NCBI GenBank assembly: GCA_947502505.1
Contig: CANNAE010000002.1
Location: forward strand, 62,001 to 126,000
Source of the DNA: an uncultured Planococcus sp.
Lineage (GTDB): Bacteria; Bacillota; Bacilli; Bacillales_A; Planococcaceae
Direction: 5' to 3'
Length of the DNA: 64,000 bases
Positions 51,558 to 60,207 of this stretch are shown one piece after another. The notes under the pieces are model-generated. The model searched no databases and was not told the DNA's origin. It was given only the letters and a program-made list of their open reading frames with translations. Position numbers and translations under genes: made by a program. Each line of letters opens with the position of its first letter. Within the stretch, counting starts at the first letter, position 1.

Positions 51558-52427
51558 TTAGGAGAGCATCTCCTGTAATTGGCCTTTCGAGAAAACGTAA
51601 GTTTCATTGCAGAAATGGCATTGTGCTTCTGCCTGGCCTTCTGTTTCGATTATATCTTCAATTTCCGCCGGCCCAAGCCCCTGAATCGCATTATGGATGC
51701 GCTCGCGAGAACATTGGCATTGGAAATTCACGGGCATTTTATCGAGTGCTTTAACATTTTCTTTGCCCAATACTTCGTCCAGGATATCTTCAGGCGTCAA
51801 ACCGGCACGCACCATATTGGAAATGGTCGGGATTTCGGTAAGGCGCTGTTCAAGCTGGGTAATCACTTTTTCGTCTGTGCCTGGCATCAATTGGATCAAA
51901 AAGCCGCCCGAAGCCAAAATGGTATTGTCCGGGTTGACGATGACTCCCACACCGACTGAGGAAGGCGTCTGTTCGGATGTGACGATATAATGCGTGAAAT
52001 CGTCGCCCAGTTCGCCGGAAACGATCGGCACTTGGCCGACATAAGGATGCTGCAAACCGATATCTTTGGAGACAGTCAGTGTCCCTTCTGTTCCGACTGC
52101 CCGGCGGACATCGAGTTTGCCTTGCTCGTTCAAATCAAAATGGGTTTGCGGATTGGAAACATACCCGCGCACTTCGCCTTTTGCGTTAGCGTCGACTAGG
52201 ATGGTGCCGAGCGGGCCGCCTCCGTTGATTTTGATGGTCAGCTTTTCTTCGCCTTTCAGCATCGCGCCAAGCATGACGCTCGCTGTCATCGAACGGCCGA
52301 GTGCCGCGGATGCGGTCGGCCATGTGTAATGGCGGCGCTGCGCCTCATTTACTGTTTCTGTCGTGCGTGCGGCAAAGGCGCGGATCTGGCCATCGTACGC
52401 CAAGGCTTTCACTAAATAATCGTTCAT
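51558..52427 (-). CDS. hslO: Hsp33 redox-regulated chaperone
   Basis: 289 residues with the Hsp33 substrate domain ([24 protein letters not shown]) and the C-terminal zinc switch CQC ... CHFC (near 234-236 and 267-270). Oxidation of these cysteines unfolds the domain and activates holdase activity. ATG 52427 has GAGAGG-type site. A DUF896 gene lies 38 bases upstream on the same strand. Confidence 0.96.
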   Translation of the reverse strand: MNDYLVKALAYDGQIRAFAARTTETVNEAQRRHYTWPTASAALGRSMTASVMLGAMLKGEEKLTIKINGGGPLGTILVDANAKGEVRGYVSNPQTHFDLNEQGKLDVRRAVGTEGTLTVSKDIGLQHPYVGQVPIVSGELGDDFTHYIVTSEQTPSSVGVGVIVNPDNTILASGGFLIQLMPGTDEKVITQLEQRLTEIPTISNMVRAGLTPEDILDEVLGKENVKALDKMPVNFQCQCSRERIHNAIQGLGPAEIEDIIETEGQAEAQCHFCNETYVFSKGQLQEMLS

Positions 52428-52465
52428 TTATTTTCTTCCTCTCTCAAAACGTTTAGGTTCTTCGT

Positions 52466-52675
52466 TTATTTCAAGTCTTTGACTTTGTTTGGCGTAACAT
52501 CGGCGCCAAGCGGGTCGAGGACCGTCATATTCGTTACTGTCGATTCGACTTGGCCACGGATTTCCTGGAGGTACTCGCGGCGCAGCACTTGCTGCTCCCG
52601 GATCTCCTCATAGCTCAATCCGTAATAGCGCTCTTTATGCGCCAACTCATTAATGCGCGGCAAGATTTTAATCAT
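52466..52675 (-). CDS. DUF896 family small protein (69 aa)
   Basis: 69 residues with the DUF896 signature (LPRINELAHKERYYGLSYEE; VLRREYLQEIRGQVESTV) and a C-terminal extension (LDPLGADVTPNKVKDLK). YnzC-like proteins of this family are short helical proteins without known activity. It precedes hslO and probably shares its transcript. Its promoter region carries a weak MhqR-like half site. Confidence 0.83.
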   Translation of the reverse strand: MIKILPRINELAHKERYYGLSYEEIREQQVLRREYLQEIRGQVESTVTNMTVLDPLGADVTPNKVKDLK

Positions 52676-52732
52676 CTGAATCGCACTCCTTTCTGTGCGG
52701 ACAGGGACGTATCCACTTCCTTCATTTTATAT

Positions 52733-52750
52733 TATCTCGAATTAAAAATA
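52733..52750. promoter_or_regulatory. Weak MhqR-like site upstream of the DUF896 gene
   Basis: TATCTCGAATTAAAAATA shares the TCGAATTAA core and one good arm with the site at 51468, but its second arm has AAATA instead of AGATA. Could be coincidence in AT-rich promoter DNA. Confidence 0.35.
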
Positions 52751-52781
52751 AATAAATGTGCCTGTAAGGGATTCTAGAAGC

Positions 52782-52818
52782 AAAAAGCCCGCAGCCCTAA
52801 AGCAATTGGGCGGCGGGT
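52782..52818 (-). terminator. Terminator of the GNAT gene
   Basis: ACCCGCCGCCC / GGGCTGCGGGC type hairpin on the minus strand followed by T5; overlaps the end of the GNAT gene region. Confidence 0.78.
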
Positions 52819-52820
52819 GG

Positions 52821-53267
52821 TCAGTTGGCAAGGCGGAATTGGGTGCAAGTCACACCTGGTGCAACCTCGAAGGTTTCTTCTTCCTGAAAGCCGAACGATT
52901 CATATAGTTTCCGGGCCGGCTCATTCGCTGTCCCTGTACTGACGATAAACTCTTTTTTTCGATGCTGCTCCAGCAAGTGGCCGACCAGGCTGCGGGCGAT
53001 GCCTTGCCGAAACTGAAGCGGGTCTACCACAAGCCGGTAAATATCGACGATCCCGCCTTCTTCCTTATAGGAAATGAACCCTTTCAAATACTCTTCCTGA
53101 TACCCGAGGAAAATCTCTTCGCTTTGCTGGATTTCTTCGATTGTCTCGGAGATATGGGGAATGTCATGGAACCCCATCAATTCTGCTTCGATCCGGTAAG
53201 CCGGCCGTTGGATCGACTGGATGTCCCGTGCAGTTTGTTCGTCTGTCTGGTCTATTTGGGCAATCAT
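52821..53267 (-). CDS. GNAT family N-acetyltransferase
   Basis: 148 residues with a GNAT acetyl-CoA motif (LVVDPLQFRQGIARSLVGHLLEQ near 83-105) and the later NEPARKLYESFGFQEEE. Substrate unknown. Its start overlaps the stop of the patatin-like gene (ATGA), so the two are translationally coupled. Confidence 0.86.
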   Translation of the reverse strand: MIAQIDQTDEQTARDIQSIQRPAYRIEAELMGFHDIPHISETIEEIQQSEEIFLGYQEEYLKGFISYKEEGGIVDIYRLVVDPLQFRQGIARSLVGHLLEQHRKKEFIVSTGTANEPARKLYESFGFQEEETFEVAPGVTCTQFRLAN

Positions 53268-54145
53268 CTTAAACTCCTTTCTGCACTTGCAGCATGGTGT
53301 GATTGAATGAATTTCCGAAGCCTCGGCACCATTAATTCGGCATCCCGGTAGCCCTGGATGTACAGAGCCGCAAGCCGCTCCTGATCCCGCTCGATCCCGC
53401 GCAGCTTATGTAAATTGCGCGGGCGGATAATCATGGCCTCATCTTGTGCTTCGAGCTCCTCTATATGCGCCAGCGATTCGTTATAAACACGCTGCCGTTC
53501 CTCCAAGACCCGCGCAAGCCCTGGGTACTGGCGCGCGAAGGCAGGAGCGAGGCGCATAAGCGGCGTCTGGCGCTTCCTATAGCTTTTTTCCCGTGTCATC
53601 ACAACGATCGGCTTGGTCACCCCATCTGACAAGGCTTGTTTGATCGGCAGCGGATCGGCGAGGCTGCCGTCCATCAAAAGGCGTCCGCCGAATTCTACAG
53701 GGCGCGACATAAACGGCAGTGAGCTCGATGCCCGCACAACCGCAAGCAATTCTTCAGGGGGCAACGGCTTGCGGTAATAGACCGCTTCCCCGGTCATGCA
53801 ATCGGTGGTCCCGACGACAAATTCTTCCGCTCCCCTGTCGAAACCGCCATAGTCAAACGGCACGAGCCGGTTCGGGATATCATCGAAAATCAAGTTCATG
53901 CCAAACAATTCACGGTTTTTCAGCAAGTTTTTCATGGAAATATAATCGGGGTGTGTGACGTAATCGATCATCACCGTGCGGTTCCTGCCGCTTTGCCGCG
54001 ACAGATAGGAAACGGCATTGCATGCACCGGCCGAAACCCCGATGACATAATCCATAAATAAATCCTCTTCCATAAGCTTCTGCAGCACGCCTGCCGTATA
54101 GACGCCCCGCATGCCGCCGCCTTCCAAAATCAATCCGCTTTTCAT
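53264..54145 (-). CDS. Patatin-like phospholipase
   Basis: 293 residues: oxyanion loop LEGGGMRGVYTAG (near 8-20), nucleophile GVSAG (Ser near 44) and the aspartate dyad in DGSLADPLP (near 168). Such YjjU/YlbK-type proteins hydrolyse phospholipid acyl chains or related esters; substrate unknown. The second of two adjacent ATGs (54145) fits the GGGAGGG spacing better. Confidence 0.9.
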   Translation of the reverse strand: MKSGLILEGGGMRGVYTAGVLQKLMEEDLFMDYVIGVSAGACNAVSYLSRQSGRNRTVMIDYVTHPDYISMKNLLKNRELFGMNLIFDDIPNRLVPFDYGGFDRGAEEFVVGTTDCMTGEAVYYRKPLPPEELLAVVRASSSLPFMSRPVEFGGRLLMDGSLADPLPIKQALSDGVTKPIVVMTREKSYRKRQTPLMRLAPAFARQYPGLARVLEERQRVYNESLAHIEELEAQDEAMIIRPRNLHKLRGIERDQERLAALYIQGYRDAELMVPRLRKFIQSHHAASAERSLR

Positions 54146-54175
54146 CATGACCCTCCCCTTCCGTCGAAAGTGTGA

Positions 54176-54853
54176 TCATCCGATTTTCCGAATCAATTCC
54201 TCCCCATTGTTTTTTGGCGAATTGACTGCGCCAGATACTTCGTACGCTTCTAACCCTGACCTTTGGTAAGGCTTGATGAGTTCTTGCAACAGTTCGGGGT
54301 CCTGGACGTTCGGGTCAAGCCAGGCCTGTTCGTCGCCCTTCGATAAAATCACCGGCATGCGATCATGAATCTCCGCCATCAAAGCATTCGGCTGCGTCGT
54401 TAAAATCGTGCAGCTATGGACCATTTCCCCGTCTGGCGCTTTCCAGGATTCCCATAACCCCGCGAATGCGAACAATTCATCCTCTTCCAAATGGATGAGC
54501 ATGGGCGTTTTGCCGCCCTCGCCTTTTTTCCACTCGTAAAACGCGCTTGCCGGAATCAAGCAGCGCTTTTTCTTGAAAGCATTGCGAAAACTCGGTTTTT
54601 CAGCCGCCGTCTCCCCGCGTGCATTGATCATCTTATAACCGATTTTCTGGTCTTTAGCCCATGGCGGAATAAGCCCCCAACGAAATGTCCCGAGCCGGTT
54701 ACGCTGGCCATCATTGATGACCGCAGCGATTTGCTGGGAAGGCGCCACATTGTAATTCTCCATATAGGAAGCTTGCTCGAGCGCAGCTTCTTCTATATCA
54801 AAACGCTCGAGCAAGGCTTCGTAGTCTGCATATAACGCAAATCTTCCGCACAT
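54176..54853 (-). CDS. SOS-response-associated (HMCES/YedK) DNA-protein crosslinker
   Basis: 225 residues starting MCGRFALY: after Met removal Cys2 would crosslink to abasic sites. The SRAP domain motifs FRWGLIPPWAKD, MINARGETAAEKPSFRNAF, CLIPASAFYEW and EIHDRMPVIL are all present. HMCES/YedK shields abasic sites in single-stranded DNA. No LexA box was seen immediately upstream. ATG 54853 follows GAGGGGGG. Confidence 0.94.
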   Translation of the reverse strand: MCGRFALYADYEALLERFDIEEAALEQASYMENYNVAPSQQIAAVINDGQRNRLGTFRWGLIPPWAKDQKIGYKMINARGETAAEKPSFRNAFKKKRCLIPASAFYEWKKGEGGKTPMLIHLEEDELFAFAGLWESWKAPDGEMVHSCTILTTQPNALMAEIHDRMPVILSKGDEQAWLDPNVQDPELLQELIKPYQRSGLEAYEVSGAVNSPKNNGEELIRKIG

Positions 54854-55017
54854 TGGAATCCCCCCTCAAAGATAAGTGGATCGCTTCAATTTCAATATAA
54901 CAGATTTTTCAAAATTCTTCAGCAATCGGCTATACCTTCCTTTAGTCATGCCTCTACAGCGTTCAGGCGAAAAGAATGTTATAATGGAGAGACTATAAGG
55001 AAATGAGGAGGAATTGC

Positions 55018-55449
55018 ATGGCTACTGCGCGCGAAATGAATTTGGTCAATAAGGATCTTTTGGTTGAGGAATTGGGCCTCAAGCAATTCGGCAACTCGAA
55101 TGTTTTTTACAATGAGGACTTTTTTGTCCTTTCTCCGTCTGTTCAACGCTATGAAAAAGGCTTTGATGTAAGTGAGTATAATCTATCGAAATATGACCCA
55201 GAGAAACATCAAGGGTTTGTCATCGTCCGCTATATGGATACGTTCCTAATGGCTAAGCTGGAAAGTTTCACTGACAAGATGATGCCGCCTGAACTGCAAT
55301 TGAAGAAAAAGAACGTGAAGCCGCATTGGAAGTTTACGGTTGTCGAAAACCCGGCCTATCATCTCGTGAATACCCAAAATAAGGAATTGCGCTATCGCCT
55401 GCAAGAACCTACCCGTAAACAAATCCTTGCATATTTCAATAAGCTATAA
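55018..55449 (+). CDS. Conserved hypothetical protein (143 aa)
   Basis: 143 residues with no recognised domain: MATAREMNLVNKDLLVEELG, a central FVLSPSVQRYEKGFDVSEYN and a basic C-terminus (KKKNVKPHWKFTVVENPAYH; RYRLQEPTRKQILAYF). No signal peptide or membrane helix. ATG 55018 has GAGGAGG and a TATAAT box lies near 54980. Unknown function; the ordered sequence and good ribosome site make it a real gene. Confidence 0.78.
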   Translation: MATAREMNLVNKDLLVEELGLKQFGNSNVFYNEDFFVLSPSVQRYEKGFDVSEYNLSKYDPEKHQGFVIVRYMDTFLMAKLESFTDKMMPPELQLKKKNVKPHWKFTVVENPAYHLVNTQNKELRYRLQEPTRKQILAYFNKL

Positions 55450-55454
55450 GCTTT

Positions 55455-55482
55455 AGCCCGCATTTAGATGTGGGCTTTTTTT
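55455..55482 (+). terminator. Terminator after the hypothetical gene at 55 kb
   Basis: AGCCCGCA / TGTGGGCT stem with one G-U pair, loop TTTAGA, T7. Confidence 0.85.
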
Positions 55483-55566
55483 GTGGCTTTTTCTACTGGG
55501 TATATTTAGGGTATGAGTGGTAGAATGAACCACACATGCATTTACGAAACGGAAGTGATGGCGTCC

Positions 55567-56763
55567 ATGGAAAAACGCAAATATACGGTACGTGACCGGG
55601 ATTTCTGGAAAATCATCGCCAGCTTGTTGCTGGCTTCGTTGTTTATTTTCGCCAATATCTACTCTGTCCAGCCTTTGCTGCCGGTATTCGTCGCCGATTT
55701 TGGGGTGTCGGTTTCCACTTCCAGCCTGTCCTTGTCGCTGACCATTATCGGATTGATTGCCGGATTGGTCATTCTCGGATTTTTCTCTGACCGCAACGGC
55801 CGGCGCTCCTATATCATTTGGTCGCTGGTGGGCTCGGCCATCCCGTTTTTCATCCTTCCATTCATCGAATCCTTCTCTGTCTTTCTCGTGCTGCGCTTGA
55901 TCCAAGGCTTTGCGCTCGCTGGGGTTCCCGCAGCCGCACTCGCCTATATCAGCGAAGAGATCGACCGGAAAAACATTGCTTATGCCACGGCCTTATACAT
56001 ATCGAGCAATGCCTTTGGCGGCATGATCGGCCGTGTCCTGACCGGCTTTTTGACCGATGCCTTTTCTTGGCAGCTGACATTTTTCGCATTTGGCGTAACC
56101 GGCCTTGGCTTATTCATTGCCGTGTTTTTCCTATTGCCTCCCTCGCGTCATTTTGAACCGAGCGAGCTGAGCTTCGCAAAAGACATCGAAGGCTTTTTGT
56201 TCCATTTAAAAAATCCGGCGCTGCTCGTCGTTTTCGGCCTCGGGGCCATTCTTCAAATTGCCTTTACGGGGGTCTGGACGTATTTGCCGTTTCATCTCGA
56301 AAAGCCGCCTTTCTCCATGTCACTGCAGGCGATTTCCTATCTGTTTTTCGCTTACGGCATCGGCGTTATCGGTTCGCCGCTTGCGGGCCGCGCCGCCGAA
56401 GCTTTCGGATTGCGGCGTGTGCGCATCATTGGTGTCTTTATCTTCTCGGCTGGTGTCTTGATGACACTCGCCCCAGTCCTATGGATGGTAGCAGCGGGCT
56501 TGTGTGTGGCCTGTCTCGGTTTTTTCACGGCCCATTCGCTGACTGCCGCTTCTGTCGGCCAGCAAGCCACGCACCATAAAGGCAGCGCTTCAAGCCTTTA
56601 TCTTGTGTCTTATTATATCGGCGTCGCTGCCGGAAGTTCATTGCTCAGCCCGATTTGGACGCGGTTTGGATGGAACGCGCTAATCCTGTTATGCGCCGTG
56701 ATGCCAGCAGGCTATGTATTGCTCGTCTCTTGGTACAGAAAAAGAGCCGCCTCAGTTATATGA
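55567..56763 (+). CDS. MFS transporter
   Basis: 398 residues with twelve helices and the motif GFFSDRNGRRSYI between helices 2 and 3. It resembles YnfM/AraJ-type efflux proteins. Substrate unknown. The frame is open from 55513, but MEKRKYTV at 55567 begins the typical N-terminus; the ribosome site (GGAAGTGATGG) is modest, so the start is uncertain by a few codons. Confidence 0.85.
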   Translation: MEKRKYTVRDRDFWKIIASLLLASLFIFANIYSVQPLLPVFVADFGVSVSTSSLSLSLTIIGLIAGLVILGFFSDRNGRRSYIIWSLVGSAIPFFILPFIESFSVFLVLRLIQGFALAGVPAAALAYISEEIDRKNIAYATALYISSNAFGGMIGRVLTGFLTDAFSWQLTFFAFGVTGLGLFIAVFFLLPPSRHFEPSELSFAKDIEGFLFHLKNPALLVVFGLGAILQIAFTGVWTYLPFHLEKPPFSMSLQAISYLFFAYGIGVIGSPLAGRAAEAFGLRRVRIIGVFIFSAGVLMTLAPVLWMVAAGLCVACLGFFTAHSLTAASVGQQATHHKGSASSLYLVSYYIGVAAGSSLLSPIWTRFGWNALILLCAVMPAGYVLLVSWYRKRAASVI

Positions 56764-56774
56764 GGCGGCTCTTT
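56741..56774. terminator. Bidirectional terminator overlapping the MFS stop codon
   Basis: AAAGAGCCGCCTCA, loop GTTATA, TGAGGCGGCTCTTT, a perfect 14-bp stem; the MFS stop codon is in the loop/arm. Shared with the convergent SLC13 gene. Confidence 0.9.
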
Positions 56775-56778
56775 GTGA

Positions 56779-58422
56779 TTAATCCAGGAATCTGGCAGGC
56801 GTGCTCAATAAATCGATTCCCCAAACGAGTGGCAGGAAGTAATAGACGGCTAGGCCGACAAAGACAATTCCGAAGACATTCAGAATAAACCCGGCTCTGG
56901 CCATGTCGATAATCTTCAAATAACCCGAGCCGAAAACGACCGCGTTCGGCGGTGTCGCCACCGGCAACATGAATGCGCAGGATGCAGTGACAGCTGCTGT
57001 CACCATGAGCGCATACGGATGGATGCCGAGCGCCACTGCCAGTGAAGCCATGATCGGGAACATCATCGATGCTGTAGCGGTATTGGAAGTGATTTCTGTC
57101 AAGAACAGCACGAATGCCGCTACGACAAGCACGATGATCAATACATGAATCCCTTGCAGGCCGATCAATTGGCCGCCGACCCATTCGGAAAGCCCGGATT
57201 GGGTGAAGCCAGCGGCAATCGCCAAACCGCCGCCAAAGAGCAGCAAGATGCCCCATGGCAATTTGACGGCCGTCGACCAGTCCAGCAAATGATCGCCTTG
57301 GCGGTTTTTCGACGGAATCGCAAACAAAATCAAGGCAGCGATCAATCCGACCATGGCGTCATTCAAGCCCGGCAAGAATTCCACCAATAGGAAGGAGCGG
57401 GTGATCCACGAAAAGGCCGCTAGCAGGAAAATCGCGAAAACGATTTTTTCCTCGTAGGAAGCTTTGCCGAGCGCAGTCTTCTGTTCTTTGATGACGGCGC
57501 TGCCTCCCGGTAATTCCTTTAATTTCAGCGGAAAAGCGATCTTGATCAAATAAAACCAAGCCACAAAAATAAAGATCCAGGCGAGCGGTACGCCAAACAG
57601 CATCCACTCGGCAAACGTGATTTCAATGCCGTAAATTTCATTGACAGCACCGGCAAGCAAAGTGTTCGGCGGTGTCCCGATTAAGGTCGCGATGCCGCCA
57701 AGAGATGCGGAATAGGCGATGCCGAGCATGAGCGCTTTCCCGAAACTGAAGTTTTCCCGGGAAGTATCGATGGCATCGTCATGTTTCAGCGCTTCCGATA
57801 CTTGGTAAATGATCGCCAGCCCGATCGGCACCATCATCATGGCTGTGGCTGTATTGGAAATCCACATCGACAAGAAGCCGGTCGCCACCATAAACCCGAG
57901 AATGATACGTTCGGTATTCGTGCCGATCAAGGAAATGATGGTCAAGGCAATGCGCTTATGCAGATTCCATTTTTCCATCGTCAAGGCGATCATGAAACCG
58001 CCCATGAACAGGAAAATCGTATCGTTTCCATAAGCAGAGGTGGTCGATCCAACATCCAAGCCTTGGGTTAAAGGAAACAGGACAATCGGCAAGAGCGAAG
58101 TCGCCGGGATGGGAATCGCTTCTGTAATCCACCACGTCGCGATCCAAATGGTGCTGGCAAGTATCGCTTTCGCTTCTGGCGTCAAGCCTTCCGGATTCAC
58201 GAACAGCAGCGTTAAAGCAAACAGCAACGGGCCGAGTATCAGCCCAATCAGCTGCGGTTTGTTATAGCTTTTCTTCTTGAAACGTTCATCGTATGTACCT
58301 GCATCTTCCGCGCGGTCCCGGTCATCCCCTTGGGAAGTCGAGCCGGGTTTGGCGAAAAAGCGCAGCATGTCTTTTGCCTGGTCGTGCTTTTCCCACATCC
58401 AGCCCCACGTTGTCGAAAACAT
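56779..58422 (-). CDS. SLC13/DASS family sodium-coupled anion symporter
   Basis: 547 residues with about twelve helices and DASS motifs (SNTATAMMMVPIGLAI near 172; the paired GIATLIGTPPNTLLAGAV near 224; SNTATASMMFPIMASLAVALG near 445; ATPPNAVVFGSGYLK near 495). It imports di- or tricarboxylates or sulfate with sodium; dicarboxylates are most likely. The ATG at 58422 (MFSTTWGW) has TGGAGGGG; an in-frame start eight codons earlier overlaps that site. Confidence 0.9.
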   Translation of the reverse strand: MFSTTWGWMWEKHDQAKDMLRFFAKPGSTSQGDDRDRAEDAGTYDERFKKKSYNKPQLIGLILGPLLFALTLLFVNPEGLTPEAKAILASTIWIATWWITEAIPIPATSLLPIVLFPLTQGLDVGSTTSAYGNDTIFLFMGGFMIALTMEKWNLHKRIALTIISLIGTNTERIILGFMVATGFLSMWISNTATAMMMVPIGLAIIYQVSEALKHDDAIDTSRENFSFGKALMLGIAYSASLGGIATLIGTPPNTLLAGAVNEIYGIEITFAEWMLFGVPLAWIFIFVAWFYLIKIAFPLKLKELPGGSAVIKEQKTALGKASYEEKIVFAIFLLAAFSWITRSFLLVEFLPGLNDAMVGLIAALILFAIPSKNRQGDHLLDWSTAVKLPWGILLLFGGGLAIAAGFTQSGLSEWVGGQLIGLQGIHVLIIVLVVAAFVLFLTEITSNTATASMMFPIMASLAVALGIHPYALMVTAAVTASCAFMLPVATPPNAVVFGSGYLKIIDMARAGFILNVFGIVFVGLAVYYFLPLVWGIDLLSTPARFLD

Positions 58423-58615
58423 ATTACCCCTCCATTTTTTCAGCAATGAATTGCATGATTATTCCATTTTATCCAGTGTATCCGTTTTCATTTTCGAGGA
58501 CAAGGGCTGTGGGCTCATCCGGCTAGAAAGCATGGCAATTTTTTCAAACGCCTTTCTTTCGATATGCTTCTCCCCATCAATTTCAACTCTCCATTTTCCT
58601 AGGATTGGCTGACAT

Positions 58616-58645
58616 GAAAAAAAGCTGCCGGCGGCCCGGCAGCTT
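58616..58645 (-). terminator. Terminator of the small acidic gene at 58.7 kb
   Basis: AAGCTGCCGG / CCGGCAGCTT hairpin followed by T6 on the minus strand. Confidence 0.88.
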
Positions 58646-58662
58646 CCTCTCAACAATATTTG

Positions 58663-58851
58663 TCAGTTCTCTTCCGATTCGCCGATCGGATTTCGTTCGT
58701 CACCGACCCCGGTATCGCTGTGGCCGCTTTGCTTTCTCAGTTTCTCGCCATCTTCCTGCGATTCACGGTCGATCCCTTCAAACTCTTCACGTTTCCTGCG
58801 GTCCGTATCTCTTGTCGGGTTAGCGTCTCTGGAAAATTCGTCTCTAGGCAT
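58663..58851 (-). CDS. Small hydrophilic charged protein (62 aa)
   Basis: 62 residues without hydrophobic segments: MPRDEFSRDANPTRDTDRRK, a middle EEFEGIDRESQEDGEKLRKQ and an acidic end. Strong AGAGGAGGA site seven bases before ATG 58851 and a terminator directly after, so a genuine monocistronic gene. Unknown function, probably disordered, of the stress-peptide kind. Confidence 0.75.
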   Translation of the reverse strand: MPRDEFSRDANPTRDTDRRKREEFEGIDRESQEDGEKLRKQSGHSDTGVGDERNPIGESEEN

Positions 58852-58913
58852 GATGCTTCCTCCTCTTGAACTACTTTTCTCTCCTATTCCCTAAGAGCAT
58901 CGCTTAAAACGTG

Positions 58914-59390
58914 TTAAGAAAAGTTGAACAGGCCATAGCCGAAATAAACCGATAACAGCGATAAGGCTGCAAATACTACATATTCAGTGAAACTGCCCGT
59001 CGATGTCGTAAGCGGCAAGCGCACCGTCACACGCAGCGGGAACAATAATTTAATGCCTCTTTTCGTCGCCATATCCAGCAAGAGATGGCTCACCATCCCG
59101 ACGATGATTCCCGCCGAAAGGGCTTCATTCAAGCCGATCGTTTCGAACAGGGCCAGTGCCAATAATAAAAACAGCAGGCTGTGCGTAAATGTCCGGTGGC
59201 CGAAAAGAGCGCTGATGATTTTGGATACAAAGGGAAATCTCCGGCCAATGGTACTCGAACCGTGGCAGATATCCGGAATCAAGGCGCCGGCCACCCCGCC
59301 AATCAATAGGATAGCCGGTTCGTAATGGGATACTTGCGCAAATGCCAGACTTGCTGCGATGCCGCCCGTGATGTGTGTCTTTCCTGTCAT
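58914..59390 (-). CDS. YdjM-type membrane-bound metal-dependent hydrolase
   Basis: 158 residues: MTGKTHITGGIAASLAFAQ, GHRTFTHSLLF near 67 and GMVSHLLLDMATKRGIKLLFP near 100-120 supply the conserved His/Asp metal ligands of the PF04307 family. Several helices anchor it in the membrane. The reaction is unknown. It is divergent from the HD hydrolase gene with about 100 bases between. Confidence 0.87.
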   Translation of the reverse strand: MTGKTHITGGIAASLAFAQVSHYEPAILLIGGVAGALIPDICHGSSTIGRRFPFVSKIISALFGHRTFTHSLLFLLLALALFETIGLNEALSAGIIVGMVSHLLLDMATKRGIKLLFPLRVTVRLPLTTSTGSFTEYVVFAALSLLSVYFGYGLFNFS

Positions 59391-59413
59391 AGCTGATTGT
59401 GCCCCTTTTCCTT

Positions 59414-59442
59414 TTGAATTGCTCTTTAATTTCTATTATAAC
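59414..59442 (+). promoter_or_regulatory. Sigma-A promoter of the HD hydrolase gene
   Basis: TTGAAT, 17-base spacer, TATAAC, 53 bases ahead of the start codon. Confidence 0.7.
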
Positions 59443-59494
59443 GTTTTTCGGGTATGCTGAAGACAAGGAAATCAGCAAAAAGGAGTCGTTTTTC

Positions 59495-60124
59495 ATGGGA
59501 ATTCACCGTTTTTTCACCTCATTAAATGATTTGGAGCGAATCATCCGGGCACCGGGCCGCTTTAAATTCGAAGAGCATAATGTCGCTGCGCATTCCTGGA
59601 AAGTGAGCCAGTATGCGATGTTCTTCGCTACCATCGAAGAGCGCGAGGGCCTCCCTGTCGACTGGAAATCCCTCTATGAGCGGACCATCAACCACGATTT
59701 TGCGGAAGTCTTCATCGGCGACATTAAAACCCCCGTGAAATACGCTTCGCCAGAACTCAAGGAGATCTTGGCTAAAGTCGAGGAAGGCATGATGGAAAAG
59801 TTTATCCTGAAAGAAATTCCGGAAGAATTCCAGGAAGTGTTTTTTGACCGCATGAAAGAAGGCAAAGACGAGTCGCTCGAAGGCCGGCTTTTGGAGTTTG
59901 CCGATAAGCTCGACCAGTTTTACGAAGCTTTCGCTGAATTGAAACGCGGCAATACCGATAAGGAATTCCTTAAAATGTACCGGATTGCCCTCAGCAAAAT
60001 TCTCGACCTACCGCTTACTGCAAGCGTCAACTATTTCCGTAACGTCATACTCGATGACATCATGACGGAAGATACGGCCATTGATATCCGCAAAATCACC
60101 AAGCGCGTTCTCGAAGCCCATTAA
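59495..60124 (+). CDS. YfbR-like HD-domain 5'-nucleotidase
   Basis: 209 residues with the HD metal site: His in HNVAAHSWKVSQYAM (near 26-40), the HD pair in RTINHDFAEVFIGDI (near 67-81) and Asp in LEFADKLDQF. YfbR-type enzymes dephosphorylate deoxyribonucleoside 5'-monophosphates. Substrate here is inferred from family. ATG 59495 has AAAGGAG; an upstream open frame of 32 codons has no ribosome site. Confidence 0.87.
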   Translation: MGIHRFFTSLNDLERIIRAPGRFKFEEHNVAAHSWKVSQYAMFFATIEEREGLPVDWKSLYERTINHDFAEVFIGDIKTPVKYASPELKEILAKVEEGMMEKFILKEIPEEFQEVFFDRMKEGKDESLEGRLLEFADKLDQFYEAFAELKRGNTDKEFLKMYRIALSKILDLPLTASVNYFRNVILDDIMTEDTAIDIRKITKRVLEAH

Positions 60125-60177
60125 CGATTTTTTAAGCAGAGTTCGCTCACTTGTGATAAATTAGAATAAACTATCTC

Positions 60178-60202
60178 GGAGGTGAATCCCTTATTTAAGG
60201 GA
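60178..60202 (+). promoter_or_regulatory. Ribosome-site region with hairpin ahead of the CNNM/CorC gene
   Basis: GGAGGTG (60178-60184) is followed by TCCCTTATTTAAGGGA (60187-60202), a perfect 6-7 bp hairpin. The second arm contains AAGGGA, the ribosome site at proper distance to the TTG start at 60208, so this hairpin can mask it. A short ORF (GTG 60182 to TGA, 15 codons) also starts from the first site. Confidence 0.5.
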
Positions 60203-60207
60203 ATTTA

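Noticed and set aside
58459..58605. Protein-like open frame (KWRVEIDGEKHIERKAFEKI region) between the SLC13 gene and the 58.7 kb small gene
   Set aside because: The sequence looks coding, but the only start near a ribosome site (GGAGAG) would be ATT; could be a decayed gene, but support is too weak to list.
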